A DNA stretch of 5,743 nucleotides from contig JAIRNB010000214.1 of NCBI GenBank assembly GCA_031258265.1, positions 1-5,743 of the forward strand, given 5' to 3'. This document shows positions 1 through 5,353 of this stretch, in pieces (position 1 is the first letter of the stretch; every line of letters begins with the position of its first letter). A program made the position numbers and the translations under genes. The DNA comes from Treponema sp. GTDB taxonomy: Bacteria > Spirochaetota > Spirochaetia > Treponematales > Breznakiellaceae. Below the pieces are notes generated by a model. The model was not told the origin of the DNA. It did no database searches and saw only the letters and a list, made by a program, of their open reading frames with translations.

Positions 1-870
1 TTCCAGGGTTTTTCCCAGGAGGATAAGGGCGATGATGATGCCGGCGGTTTCAAAGTACAGGGATTCTACCATGTGGAAACTGCCCCGGTAGATCTGCCAG
101 ACATTAACAATACTGTAGATGAAGGCCGCCGATGTACCGACGGCGATAAGGCTGTCCATGTTGGGGCTGCGGTGGAGAAGGTTTCTGAAGCCCGTGGTGT
201 AGAACCGGTAGCCCACAGCCATGATGGGGACGACCAGAATCAGTTCCGCCAGGGCATAAAGGAGGGGGAAGTTCATCGGCGAAAGGGCCCTGGGGAAGGG
301 AAGGGTAATCCAGGAAGGCGCCATGGGGGCCATGGCGATGTAGAGCAGGGGGAGCCCCAGGGAAGCGGCGATGATAAATTTGATCTTGAGGACCTTAACA
401 GCCTTTTCTTTACGCAGTTTATCTTCGTCCACCGCGGCGTCCCGGGATATTTCCAGGGCCTGGTAACCGGCTTTTTCGATGGCCTCTTTTATGGCCGATA
501 GTTTTACTGTTGACGGATTGTAGGTTACTGTGGCTTTTTCCGTGGCCAGGTTTACCGAAGCGCCTTCGATGCCCTCCAGTCTCCCGATGGCCTTTTCCAC
601 CCGGGCCGAACAGGCGGCGCAGGTCATACCGCCAATGGGTATGCTTACGGTAAGGCCCAGGGGTTTCTCCAGGACCTGGTATCCGATTTTTACCACCGCT
701 TCTTTGACGCTGGAAAGGGTACGGGTATTGGCGTACTCCACAAAGAGTTTTTCACTGGCAAGGTTTACCACGGCGGTATTAACCCCTTCGATTTTCCGTA
801 CGGTCTTTTCTATTCGTCCCGCGCAGGCCGCACAGGTCATGCCGCCGATGCTTAAGGTTTCATTTTGCAT
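1..870 (-). CDS. copA: Copper-exporting P1B-type ATPase, N-terminal part (runs off left edge)
   Basis: This is the first 290 residues of a Cu(I)-exporting P-type ATPase of the inner membrane; the actuator, phosphorylation and nucleotide-binding domains lie outside the window. Two tandem HMA metal-binding domains are visible, at about residues 4-68 and 73-140, each with the motif IGGMTCAAC (cysteines 13/16 and 84/87). A charged linker (about 143-164) leads into hydrophobic segments near 165-182, 202-220, 240-258 and 271-286. Residues 235-253 contain SPNMDSLIAVGTSAAFIYS, a stretch highly characteristic of CopA/CtpA-type ATPases. The reading frame is open to base 1, ending at LLLGKTLE, which normally precedes the actuator domain. 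The start at 870 has a strong AGGAGG eight bases upstream (879-884). The CPC ion-binding motif is not in the window, so copper specificity is inferred from family resemblance and neighbours. A contracted palindromic repeat lies just upstream. Confidence 0.95.
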   Translation of the reverse strand, partial: MQNETLSIGGMTCAACAGRIEKTVRKIEGVNTAVVNLASEKLFVEYANTRTLSSVKEAVVKIGYQVLEKPLGLTVSIPIGGMTCAACSARVEKAIGRLEGIEGASVNLATEKATVTYNPSTVKLSAIKEAIEKAGYQALEISRDAAVDEDKLRKEKAVKVLKIKFIIAASLGLPLLYIAMAPMAPSWITLPFPRALSPMNFPLLYALAELILVVPIMAVGYRFYTTGFRNLLHRSPNMDSLIAVGTSAAFIYSIVNVWQIYRGSFHMVESLYFETAGIIIALILLGKTLE

Positions 871-878
871 TTGCCGTT

Positions 879-884
879 CCTCCT
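879..884 (-). promoter_or_regulatory. Ribosome binding site of copA
   Basis: A perfect AGGAGG on the minus strand, eight bases before the ATG at 870. It fixes the start of the P-type ATPase. The next ATG, seven bases into the gene, is out of frame. Confidence 0.85.
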
Positions 885-887
885 TTT

Positions 888-920
888 AAGAATAGGGTTG
901 TTCAGAAACCGCTTAGAAAT
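888..920. repeat. Contracted copy of the intergenic palindromic repeat
   Basis: This stretch carries both flanks of the repeat seen at 2687-2739. The left flank AAGAATAGGGTTGTTCA differs by one base, and the right flank AAACCGCTTAGAAAT is close to AACCGCTTAAAAAT. About 22 bases that would form the loop side and second arm of the palindrome are missing. It lies immediately upstream of the copA ribosome binding site, as the full copy lies upstream of the DUF2318 gene. It looks like a deletion derivative; whether it has a function is unknown. Confidence 0.6.
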
Positions 921-951
921 GTACCCCTCTTTGCCGGTTCCCCTTCATGAA

Positions 952-965
952 GCCCCTTTCGGGGC
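952..965. other. Short GC hairpin downstream of the hydrolase gene
   Basis: GCCCC (952-956) and GGGGC (961-965) can pair over a four-base loop, which reads GAAA on the minus strand. It lies 17 bases after the hydrolase stop codon, so it could mark the 3' end of that transcript. No T-run follows on the minus strand, so I do not call it an intrinsic terminator. The perfect 10-bp palindrome CTTCATGAAG (943-952) overlaps its edge. Confidence 0.3.
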
Positions 966-982
966 CCCCTTTCCGGAGAACT

Positions 983-1915
983 TTACCGGCAATATTTTTC
1001 CATGTATTCATCCATTACCCTGGTAAGCCAGGGTGTCAGGGTTTTGTCGTAGAGCAGCGCCCCGCCCCTGGTTACCTTGGCTCCCAGGAAATGGCCGATG
1101 CCGGAATACGACGCTAAAAAATCGTGGTCAACCCCGTACACGTTAAGGGCGCTGTTCAGGGCCGTGGAATTCGAATAGGGCACCAGGCTGTCCGCGGCGT
1201 CGTGTACAATAATAGTGGGGGGGCTGGCATCGGTAACAAAATAGATCGGAGAAACGGCTTCCAGGATTTTCCGGCCGGATTCACTGTAGCCTTCGCTGGT
1301 AATGTCGCCTTCCACGATAGAGTGGCCGACGGCCTTTTCGGACAGCCGGTAAAATAACTTTTCCAGCCTCCGCCTCTTAAAATTATAAAAAAAGGCAATG
1401 TCGCTTAGATCCGCCGGCCCCGCCATGTTTACACAAAACGCTATGGGGACCGGGTCCCGCTGTTTGTAGGCATAGAGCATCGCAAGGTGGGCGCCGGAGG
1501 AATGTCCCATGATGATCAGTTTCCCCGGTTCCCTGTTGTTCCGCAGGGCGAAGTCCCGGATATACGAGACGGCGGCGGCCACATCTTCCTCCAGATCGCT
1601 TAAATGGGTATTTTCGTCGATGTAGCGGTGGCTCATGGACGCGACAATGAATCTGTTCCTGTAGGGCTCCAGAAAAAGCGGGCAATTTTCCTTTCCGCCG
1701 TACATCCAGATTCCGCCGTGGATAAAAAGGATAAGTCCTTCGCTTATTCCGCCGGGGATCGAAATATCCACCAAATTCCGTTCATAAGAACCATAGCTTA
1801 GGTCCTTGTACATCGTATAATGAACATCCACCGGCGGTATTTTTCCGGCGGAAACGCAGCCGGCGGCGGAGAACAAACAGGGCAGTATAAGCAGCCCCAT
1901 GACAAATTTTCGCAT
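983..1915 (-). CDS. Alpha/beta-hydrolase lipoprotein (esterase-like)
   Basis: A 310-residue predicted lipoprotein of the alpha/beta-hydrolase fold, probably a carboxylesterase or a relative of the BD-FAE/kynurenine-formamidase type; the substrate is not evident. The N-terminus is a type II signal peptide: MRK, a hydrophobic stretch, then a lipobox SAAGC with Cys20 as the likely lipidated residue. Downstream are an oxyanion-hole HGG (66-68), the nucleophile elbow GHSSG (137-141, Ser139), a probable acid Asp242 in HDAADSLVP, and a probable catalytic histidine His275 in SGIGHFLG. All expected catalytic elements are present and in order, and the length is normal for the family. The ATG at 1915 follows AAGGTG about six bases upstream on the minus strand. 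It sits between the DUF2318 gene and copA with repeat-bearing gaps of 257 and 112 bases, so it may not belong to the metal operon. Family call confident, function not. Confidence 0.9.
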   Translation of the reverse strand: MRKFVMGLLILPCLFSAAGCVSAGKIPPVDVHYTMYKDLSYGSYERNLVDISIPGGISEGLILFIHGGIWMYGGKENCPLFLEPYRNRFIVASMSHRYIDENTHLSDLEEDVAAAVSYIRDFALRNNREPGKLIIMGHSSGAHLAMLYAYKQRDPVPIAFCVNMAGPADLSDIAFFYNFKRRRLEKLFYRLSEKAVGHSIVEGDITSEGYSESGRKILEAVSPIYFVTDASPPTIIVHDAADSLVPYSNSTALNSALNVYGVDHDFLASYSGIGHFLGAKVTRGGALLYDKTLTPWLTRVMDEYMEKYCR

Positions 1916-1939
1916 AATTACACCTTCACCTTACCAAAC

Positions 1940-2082
1940 GGGTTGTTCAAAAACTTCAGTTTTTGAACAACAACCGCTTAAAAATAACAAAAAACGAGGA
2001 TTTTGTTAAAAAATCATCATTTTTTGAAAGGCTTGTAAGCCAAGCTTCGCTTGGCAAACCAACCGGGTTCTTGAACAAGCCC
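1940..2082. mobile_element. Possible miniature inverted-repeat element (143 bp)
   Basis: The segment begins GGGTTGTTCAA (1940-1950) and ends TTGAACAAGCCC (2071-2082), which are inverted copies of each other apart from one inserted base. Inside are a 14-bp-stem palindrome (1942-1971), an A/T hairpin AAAAAAT-CATC-ATTTTTT (about 2008-2025), and a hairpin GCCAAGC-TTC-GCTTGGC (2039-2055). The interior is AT-rich compared with the flanking genes and holds no transposase. This layout resembles a non-autonomous MITE. No clear target-site duplication is visible (CAAAC on the left, AAAGA on the right), so the call is tentative. It lies between the hydrolase start and the DUF2318 gene. Confidence 0.4.
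1942..1985. repeat. 44-bp palindromic intergenic repeat, copy 1
   Basis: GTTGTTCAAAAACT (1942-1955) and AGTTTTTGAACAAC (1958-1971) form a perfect 14-bp inverted repeat around TC, followed by AACCGCTTAAAAAT. The block is identical to 2696-2739 except for one loop base (C instead of T). Neither direction has a downstream T-run, so it is more like a REP-type repeat than a terminator. Confidence 0.8.
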
Positions 2083-2169
2083 AAAGACAATTTCATTGGT
2101 AATTTTATTTTTACGCAGTGAAACCGCTTCCGCAAGGGGGAAGTTTACGATATGGGACATGCCGCCCAT
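2017..2169 (-). pseudogene. Short ORF, probably a truncated gene fused into the repeat element
   Basis: A 50-codon ORF starts three bases after the DUF2318 stop codon, the spacing expected of the next gene in an operon. Its first 29 residues (MGGMSHIVNF, then PLAEAVSLRKNKITNEIVF) lie outside the repeat element. The remaining residues, GLVQEPGWF onward, are encoded by the right end of the 143-bp element, and it stops inside that element's A/T hairpin. A second in-frame ATG is at 2160. The ribosome binding site is weak (GGGATAGGGA). In known DUF2318 gene clusters (P19/FTR1 type) the next gene is often an FtsX-like ABC permease, but I cannot recognise one in these 29 residues. It could also be a chance ORF. 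The function is unknown. Confidence 0.3.
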
Positions 2170-2172
2170 TCC

Positions 2173-2643
2173 CTATCCCCTTCTCCACCGGGAAAAAATG
2201 ACCTTGGCCTCCGTCAAAAAATCCTTTGAAATGGTGATGCCCGTATCCGTCACGGTTTTATTGGCGGCGGAAATGGGGACCGGGTTACAGCCCCCGGAAC
2301 GCAGGCCCACCTGACTCATGCGGAAACGGCTGCCGCAGTTTTGGCAGACCAGCACCGTACCCTGCTGTTTGTAATAGCCCCGGCCGGAGGCATAGCATAC
2401 CTGGCAGGTATTAAAGGCCGTGCGGATCGTCCCGTCCGGGGCCTTCACCGCCAGGACCTCAAGCCGGGTCCCCCCAATGTCAACCGGATAAAAGACCGCG
2501 TTTTCCGTAATCTCCGAAACGGGGATCACCAGATCCCTGTCGGCAATCGCCGGTTTTACCACGTTCTGCTGGGGGAAGACGGGTAAGGCCATACCGCCCA
2601 GGATCAGCGCCGTAAAGATAAAAAGCCTTTGATAATTTTTCAT
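2173..2643 (-). CDS. Exported DUF2318 family cysteine-rich metal protein
   Basis: A 156-residue exported protein of the DUF2318 family (often named Fe-S-containing protein). A signal peptide or N-terminal anchor occupies residues 1 to about 25. The conserved domain follows, with a first CxxC in AFNTCQVC (Cys80, Cys83), GRGYY, a second CxxC in LVCQNCGSRF (Cys100, Cys103), and GGCNPVPI with Cys119, all hallmarks of the family. Relatives accompany FTR1/P19 iron-uptake systems such as that of Campylobacter, where they are thought to handle metal or electrons outside the inner membrane; the exact role is not settled. Here no FTR1 or P19 gene is visible; the neighbours are copper-type genes, so a copper role is an inference. 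The ATG at 2643 follows AGGAGG (2650-2655) by six bases. Full length for the family's C-terminal domain, without the N-terminal multi-pass membrane region that some members have. Confidence 0.85.
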   Translation of the reverse strand: MKNYQRLFIFTALILGGMALPVFPQQNVVKPAIADRDLVIPVSEITENAVFYPVDIGGTRLEVLAVKAPDGTIRTAFNTCQVCYASGRGYYKQQGTVLVCQNCGSRFRMSQVGLRSGGCNPVPISAANKTVTDTGITISKDFLTEAKVIFSRWRRG

Positions 2644-2649
2644 TTCTTT

Positions 2650-2655
2650 CCTCCT
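2650..2655 (-). promoter_or_regulatory. Ribosome binding site of the DUF2318 gene
   Basis: A perfect AGGAGG on the minus strand six bases before the ATG at 2643; it supports that start. Confidence 0.85.
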
Positions 2656-2695
2656 GTAAAAACTTTCGTGAAAAAAATCCCCCGGAAAGAATAGA

Positions 2696-2739
2696 GTTGT
2701 TCAAAAACTTTAGTTTTTGAACAACAACCGCTTAAAAAT
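2696..2739. repeat. 44-bp palindromic intergenic repeat, copy 2
   Basis: GTTGTTCAAAAACT (2696-2709) and AGTTTTTGAACAAC (2712-2725) form a perfect 14-bp inverted repeat around TT, followed by AACCGCTTAAAAAT. It matches copy 1 at 43 of 44 positions. The left flank AAGAATAG (2687-2694) is shared with the contracted copy near 888. It occupies the 100-base gap between the 39-residue peptide gene and the DUF2318 gene, so it could act as an RNA hairpin separating or modulating the two. No T-run follows on the minus strand. Confidence 0.8.
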
Positions 2740-2743
2740 CTTT

Positions 2744-2863
2744 TTAGTGACGGTGTTCCTCCGCGTCCCCCGTCCTGTTTTTGTCCCGCTTCCGCAAAGA
2801 AAGGACAAGGGCAATCGCCAGCGCCGGGACAAGGCAGTGCCAATGGCTCAGTAAAAATTCCAT
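2744..2863 (-). CDS. 39-residue single-pass membrane peptide
   Basis: A small gene with strong translational signals. GGAGGAG lies just upstream, inside the last codons of the preceding gene, and the ATG at 2863 comes one base after that gene's TAG. The start is therefore probably translationally coupled. The peptide begins MEFLLSHWHCLVPALAIALV: a short N-terminus with His7, Trp8, His9 and Cys10, one hydrophobic helix (about 10-23), then a basic and polar tail with histidines 37 and 39. The HWHC-LVP pattern recalls short DUF2933-type membrane proteins found near metal-resistance genes, but the resemblance is from memory and weak. The His/Cys cluster at the membrane edge would suit metal binding or assembly with the large fusion protein. 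A longer in-frame start at 2941 exists but overlaps the upstream gene heavily and is less likely. Confidence 0.65.
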   Translation of the reverse strand: MEFLLSHWHCLVPALAIALVLSLRKRDKNRTGDAEEHRH

Positions 2864-2864
2864 C

Positions 2865-4772
2865 CTAAGCTCCTCCCCCGCGGCCGCAGCAGCCTGGGGC
2901 CTGGGCCTCAAAATATTCGCCGGGATATATGAACGTTTCAAAGTTTTTGACCTCTTCTTTTATCGCTTCTATCGCTTCACTATCCACGGCGCTTAAATCG
3001 TCCACCACCTTCACATAACCGTAGAACACATTATCGGCGGTGGAAAAATCAAAATCCTCCGCGGGCGTAAGCTGGATAACATTGTTCCCCTGCCGCATAT
3101 CAATTTGCGTGTAATAAGCGGGGAAGATGAGACGGCTGTTCCCCGGATCAAGAGAATCGTTGACGAGAGTCCAGACCGCCGGAATCCCCCGCTGCATAAC
3201 CAGGACCGCCGGCTCAATGCCGTCATCCCGGAGTCTTATGGCCGCCGTCTGGAAGCCTTCCTTCTGTATCGCCGCCAGGGCAACGCTGTCCGCGGCGATT
3301 GTCACCCCCGCCGGAACGGGTCCCGGACTCGGCTCGCCGGAGATGCCGCTTTCCGGCGGGCTTTGGCCTTCTTCTACCACGGCAATGGAACTGCGGATCA
3401 TCCCCATCCAGCAGGAGTAGGGGAACCTGCCCGCCCGGGCGGGGGTAAATTCGATTATGTTTTCCCCAGGGGTAAAACGGTGTTCAATGCCGTATTCCCG
3501 GATAGACATGCGGTTATTACAGCCGTTGATGCTCCCCGCCGGCGCGTTGATTGTCCATTTTACCGGAATCCCCTGTTGAACGGTGATTGCCGGATAGCCG
3601 CCCCCGCTTAGGGTAGAATCGACAATCTGGACGCCGTTTTCCACCGGCGGGATATTTTCCACCGCCGCGGCCCCCCGGCCCCTTACCGCCGCGAAGGGGT
3701 TAAGCGCCGCCAGGGCCTTACCGGCGGGATCAAAATTGAAGCCCGACAGGTTAAAGCCGTAACCGAACATGGTCATGCCCATCACGGTAATAAGAATCGC
3801 GCCGGCCTGGGTTACGGCCCGCCGGAAGCCGGGCCCCTTTGCCGTATTTCCCAGGACCGAACTTAGGGCCCCGATGCCGAACATCAGGGGGACCGTTCCC
3901 ATGCAGAAAAGGAACATGGAAAGGCCCCCGGCTATGGGATTCCCCGTGGACAGGGCGTAGACCTGCATGGTCTGGAGGGGGCCGCAGGGCATGAAGCCGT
4001 TGAGGAGGCCGATAAACAGGGGATTCCTGGCGGCGGCCCTTTGTTCCCCGATTTTTCTGGTGAAAATTCCCGGAAGCCGGAGTTTAAGACGGCGCAGGAC
4101 GGGGAAAATGCCCAGCATGTTAAGCCCCATGATCACCATGAAGGCCCCGGCGGCAAGCTGAATCAGGCCCTGGAAGCGGCCGGAGAGGCTTATCACCGAA
4201 CCCAGGGCCCCGGCGGCGGCCCCCACCACGATATAGGAAATAAGCCGGCCCCCATTGTAAAGGACAGCGGGGAACAGCAGCCCCCAGCCTTGCTTCTTTC
4301 CCGCGCCGGGGGATGGCCCCGCGTCTTTGGGGGGAAGGGGCAGGCACTGGGAAAGGTTGATCCCCCCGCACATGGCGGCGCAGTGAACCGATGTGATAAG
4401 GCCGATGACGAACAACATCCCGTAGCCCATCCCCGCCTCCGCCAGGGGAAAGGCCGATGCAAAGGCGCTTATCCCCAGCCCCCGGAGCAGCAAGTAGAGG
4501 GCCAGGATGATCACCAGGGTCCCGGCGGCCTCCATAACCGGGTTTCCCGCCTTACCGTCCAGGACCCTGTAGCCCAAAGCTTCGATTGCCGCCTTAATCC
4601 CGCCAAGGTCCACAGCCCCGGCCCGGTAAGTTACCACGGCAGTCCCGGCGCTAAAGCTGACCACCGCGTCTTCCACGCCCGCCGTCTTTTTCAGCGCCCC
4701 CTCAATCCGGTTTTGACAGTTTATGCAGGTCATCCCGCCGATACGAAACAGCCTCGATTTCGGACTATCCAT
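2865..4772 (-). CDS. HMA / TauE-SafE membrane / double cupredoxin fusion protein
   Basis: A 635-residue inner-membrane protein, probably for copper handling or export. Domains in order: an HMA domain (about 6-72) with IGGMTCINC (Cys16, Cys19); a hydrophobic segment at about 82-100; a TauE/SafE, UreH/DsbD_2-like membrane domain (about 115-340) with the hallmarks TSVHCAAMCGG (Cys131, Cys135) and NGFMPCGP (Cys263); then two cupredoxin-like domains. The first (about 380-467) keeps likely ligands Cys418 and FPYSCWMGM (Cys454, Met458). The second (about 488-591) aligns with it but lacks them. The C-terminus has a helix (593-612) and a Cys-Cys pair (628-629). The ATG at 4772 is chosen because GGAGGGAG stands eight bases upstream and the HMA domain begins at once. 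An in-frame ATG at 4910 would add 46 residues that resemble untranslated AT-rich leader. HMA-plus-SafE proteins are known near copper ATPases; the transport substrate is not proven. Confidence 0.9.
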   Translation of the reverse strand: MDSPKSRLFRIGGMTCINCQNRIEGALKKTAGVEDAVVSFSAGTAVVTYRAGAVDLGGIKAAIEALGYRVLDGKAGNPVMEAAGTLVIILALYLLLRGLGISAFASAFPLAEAGMGYGMLFVIGLITSVHCAAMCGGINLSQCLPLPPKDAGPSPGAGKKQGWGLLFPAVLYNGGRLISYIVVGAAAGALGSVISLSGRFQGLIQLAAGAFMVIMGLNMLGIFPVLRRLKLRLPGIFTRKIGEQRAAARNPLFIGLLNGFMPCGPLQTMQVYALSTGNPIAGGLSMFLFCMGTVPLMFGIGALSSVLGNTAKGPGFRRAVTQAGAILITVMGMTMFGYGFNLSGFNFDPAGKALAALNPFAAVRGRGAAAVENIPPVENGVQIVDSTLSGGGYPAITVQQGIPVKWTINAPAGSINGCNNRMSIREYGIEHRFTPGENIIEFTPARAGRFPYSCWMGMIRSSIAVVEEGQSPPESGISGEPSPGPVPAGVTIAADSVALAAIQKEGFQTAAIRLRDDGIEPAVLVMQRGIPAVWTLVNDSLDPGNSRLIFPAYYTQIDMRQGNNVIQLTPAEDFDFSTADNVFYGYVKVVDDLSAVDSEAIEAIKEEVKNFETFIYPGEYFEAQAPGCCGRGGGA

Positions 4773-4868
4773 GCTCGTCACTCCCTCCGCCGCGGGCCGG
4801 AGGACACCCGGCCGCATATTAACGGCTAAAGTATGCACCGTAATTGTGTCAGAATTATGACGATTTAA

Positions 4869-4884
4869 AAAAATTATAATTTTT
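4869..4884 (-). promoter_or_regulatory. AT-rich palindrome with a TATAAT, candidate promoter/operator
   Basis: AAAAATTATAATTTTT is a perfect 16-bp palindrome about 100 bases upstream of the fusion-protein start. On the minus strand it includes an exact TATAAT (4878-4873) that could be a -10 box, but the position expected for a -35 box reads GAAGCG, which does not match. It could be a regulator site or just AT-rich leader DNA. I see no CopY, CueR or CsoR box. Confidence 0.25.
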
Positions 4885-4922
4885 AAGGGGGGGCCCGCTT
4901 CCACGGCCAATTTCCCCGCAGC

Positions 4923-4963
4923 CGGATCTCAAAAACATAAGGTTTTTGAGATCCGCGTTTTTT
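4923..4963 (+). repeat. Palindrome with related core and a T-run
   Basis: CGGATCTCAAAAAC (4923-4936) pairs perfectly with GTTTTTGAGATCCG (4942-4955) around ATAAG. Two bases later the plus strand has six T residues (4958-4963). The core CTCAAAAAC...GTTTTTGAG resembles the core of the 44-bp repeats (TTCAAAAAC...GTTTTTGAA), while the outer arms differ. Read rightwards it could act as an intrinsic terminator, but no plus-strand gene precedes it. It lies between the small FeoB-associated-type ORF and the fusion-protein gene. Confidence 0.5.
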
Positions 4964-4982
4964 CTGGCCCCCCCTTCACTTC

Positions 4983-5005
4983 AAAGCCGGGTTTCGCCCG
5001 GCTTT
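4983..5005 (-). terminator. Hairpin terminator after the small membrane-protein ORF
   Basis: AAAGCCGGG (4983-4991) and CCCGGCTTT (4997-5005) form a perfect 9-bp stem with a five-base loop. Both strands have an A-rich 5' side and T-rich 3' side, so it may work in both directions (TTTT on the plus strand, TTT on the minus). It follows the 5035 stop codon of the leftward ORF by about 30 bases, a usual terminator position. The T-tracts are short, so efficiency is uncertain. Confidence 0.55.
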
Positions 5006-5034
5006 TCCGTTCACCCCCCAAGCGCCGCACAGCG

Positions 5035-5208
5035 TCATGCGCGCTGGGTTCCCCCAAGGGGGGCAGCCGGATGTCCCGGAACAGCCCAAGGACAGGCGCT
5101 TTTCCCCCGGAGAAAATTACGAATCAGCTTGAACAGTACTAAAGCCAGGATGCCGAATACCAGCGCCCCTACCACGATGGTGGACAGGTTATCCGCTATA
5201 AAATCCAT
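5035..5208 (-). CDS. FeoB-associated-type small membrane protein, apparent frameshift
   Basis: The ATG at 5208 opens a 57-codon frame. Residues 1-38 look like a FeoB-associated Cys-rich membrane protein: a short start, a membrane helix with STIVVGALVFGILALVLF (about 9-26), then KLIRNFLRGKSAC. That family normally continues with a glycine- and cysteine-rich tail, but this frame gives PWAVPGHPAAPLG and stops at 5035. In the -1 frame, directly after the TGT of Cys39, the DNA encodes SLGCSGTSGCP and runs on to a stop at 4976-4978. A one-base deletion (or sequencing error) therefore seems to have separated helix from tail; the restored protein would be about 77 residues. No slippery heptamer is visible, so programmed frameshifting is less likely. 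No feoB is adjacent: upstream DNA holds only a start-less open frame ending TAG one base before this ATG. The ribosome binding site is weak. Confidence 0.5.
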   Translation of the reverse strand: MDFIADNLSTIVVGALVFGILALVLFKLIRNFLRGKSACPWAVPGHPAAPLGGTQRA

Positions 5209-5353
5209 GCTACGCCACAGCCTTGAATTCTTCCCGGCTCAGTGCCGGCGGTAAAACCGAAGCCGGATAAGAACCATATCGACTGCCTGCTGCGGGCCAG
5301 ATGATGCCGCATTAGCCGCCGAACAACCTGCGGCTGCTTATTTTGAACCTGGT

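Noticed and set aside
73..889. Two plus-strand open frames (73-501 and 530-889)
   Set aside because: Both are antisense to the copA start, which shows two HMA domains and CopA motifs in the minus-strand frame.
1942..1971. Repeat hairpins as intrinsic terminators
   Set aside because: The stems are long, but neither strand has a T-run directly after the hairpin in the 1942 and 2696 copies, so a repeat call is better supported.
3105..3611. 168-codon plus-strand open frame
   Set aside because: It lies antisense to the cupredoxin region and has low-complexity, arginine-rich composition typical of shadow frames.
4041..4829. 262-codon plus-strand open frame
   Set aside because: It is antisense to the HMA-SafE part of the fusion gene, whose minus-strand frame has clear domains. 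The plus-strand translation has no recognisable domain; long antisense frames are expected in GC-rich coding DNA.
4773..4910. N-terminal extension of the fusion protein from an ATG at 4910
   Set aside because: The 46 extra residues precede an excellent ribosome binding site and ATG at 4772, where the HMA domain begins; the DNA here is AT-rich leader with a palindrome.
5210..5311. Minus-strand open frame ending TAG one base before the 5208 ATG
   Set aside because: About 33 codons after a stop, with no start codon and no recognisable similarity to FeoA or FeoB; the close spacing is suggestive but not enough to call a gene remnant.
5314..5344. Weak hairpin AGCCGC/GCGGCT followed by TTATTTT
   Set aside because: A six-base stem with a ten-base loop and no preceding plus-strand gene; too weak to call a terminator.
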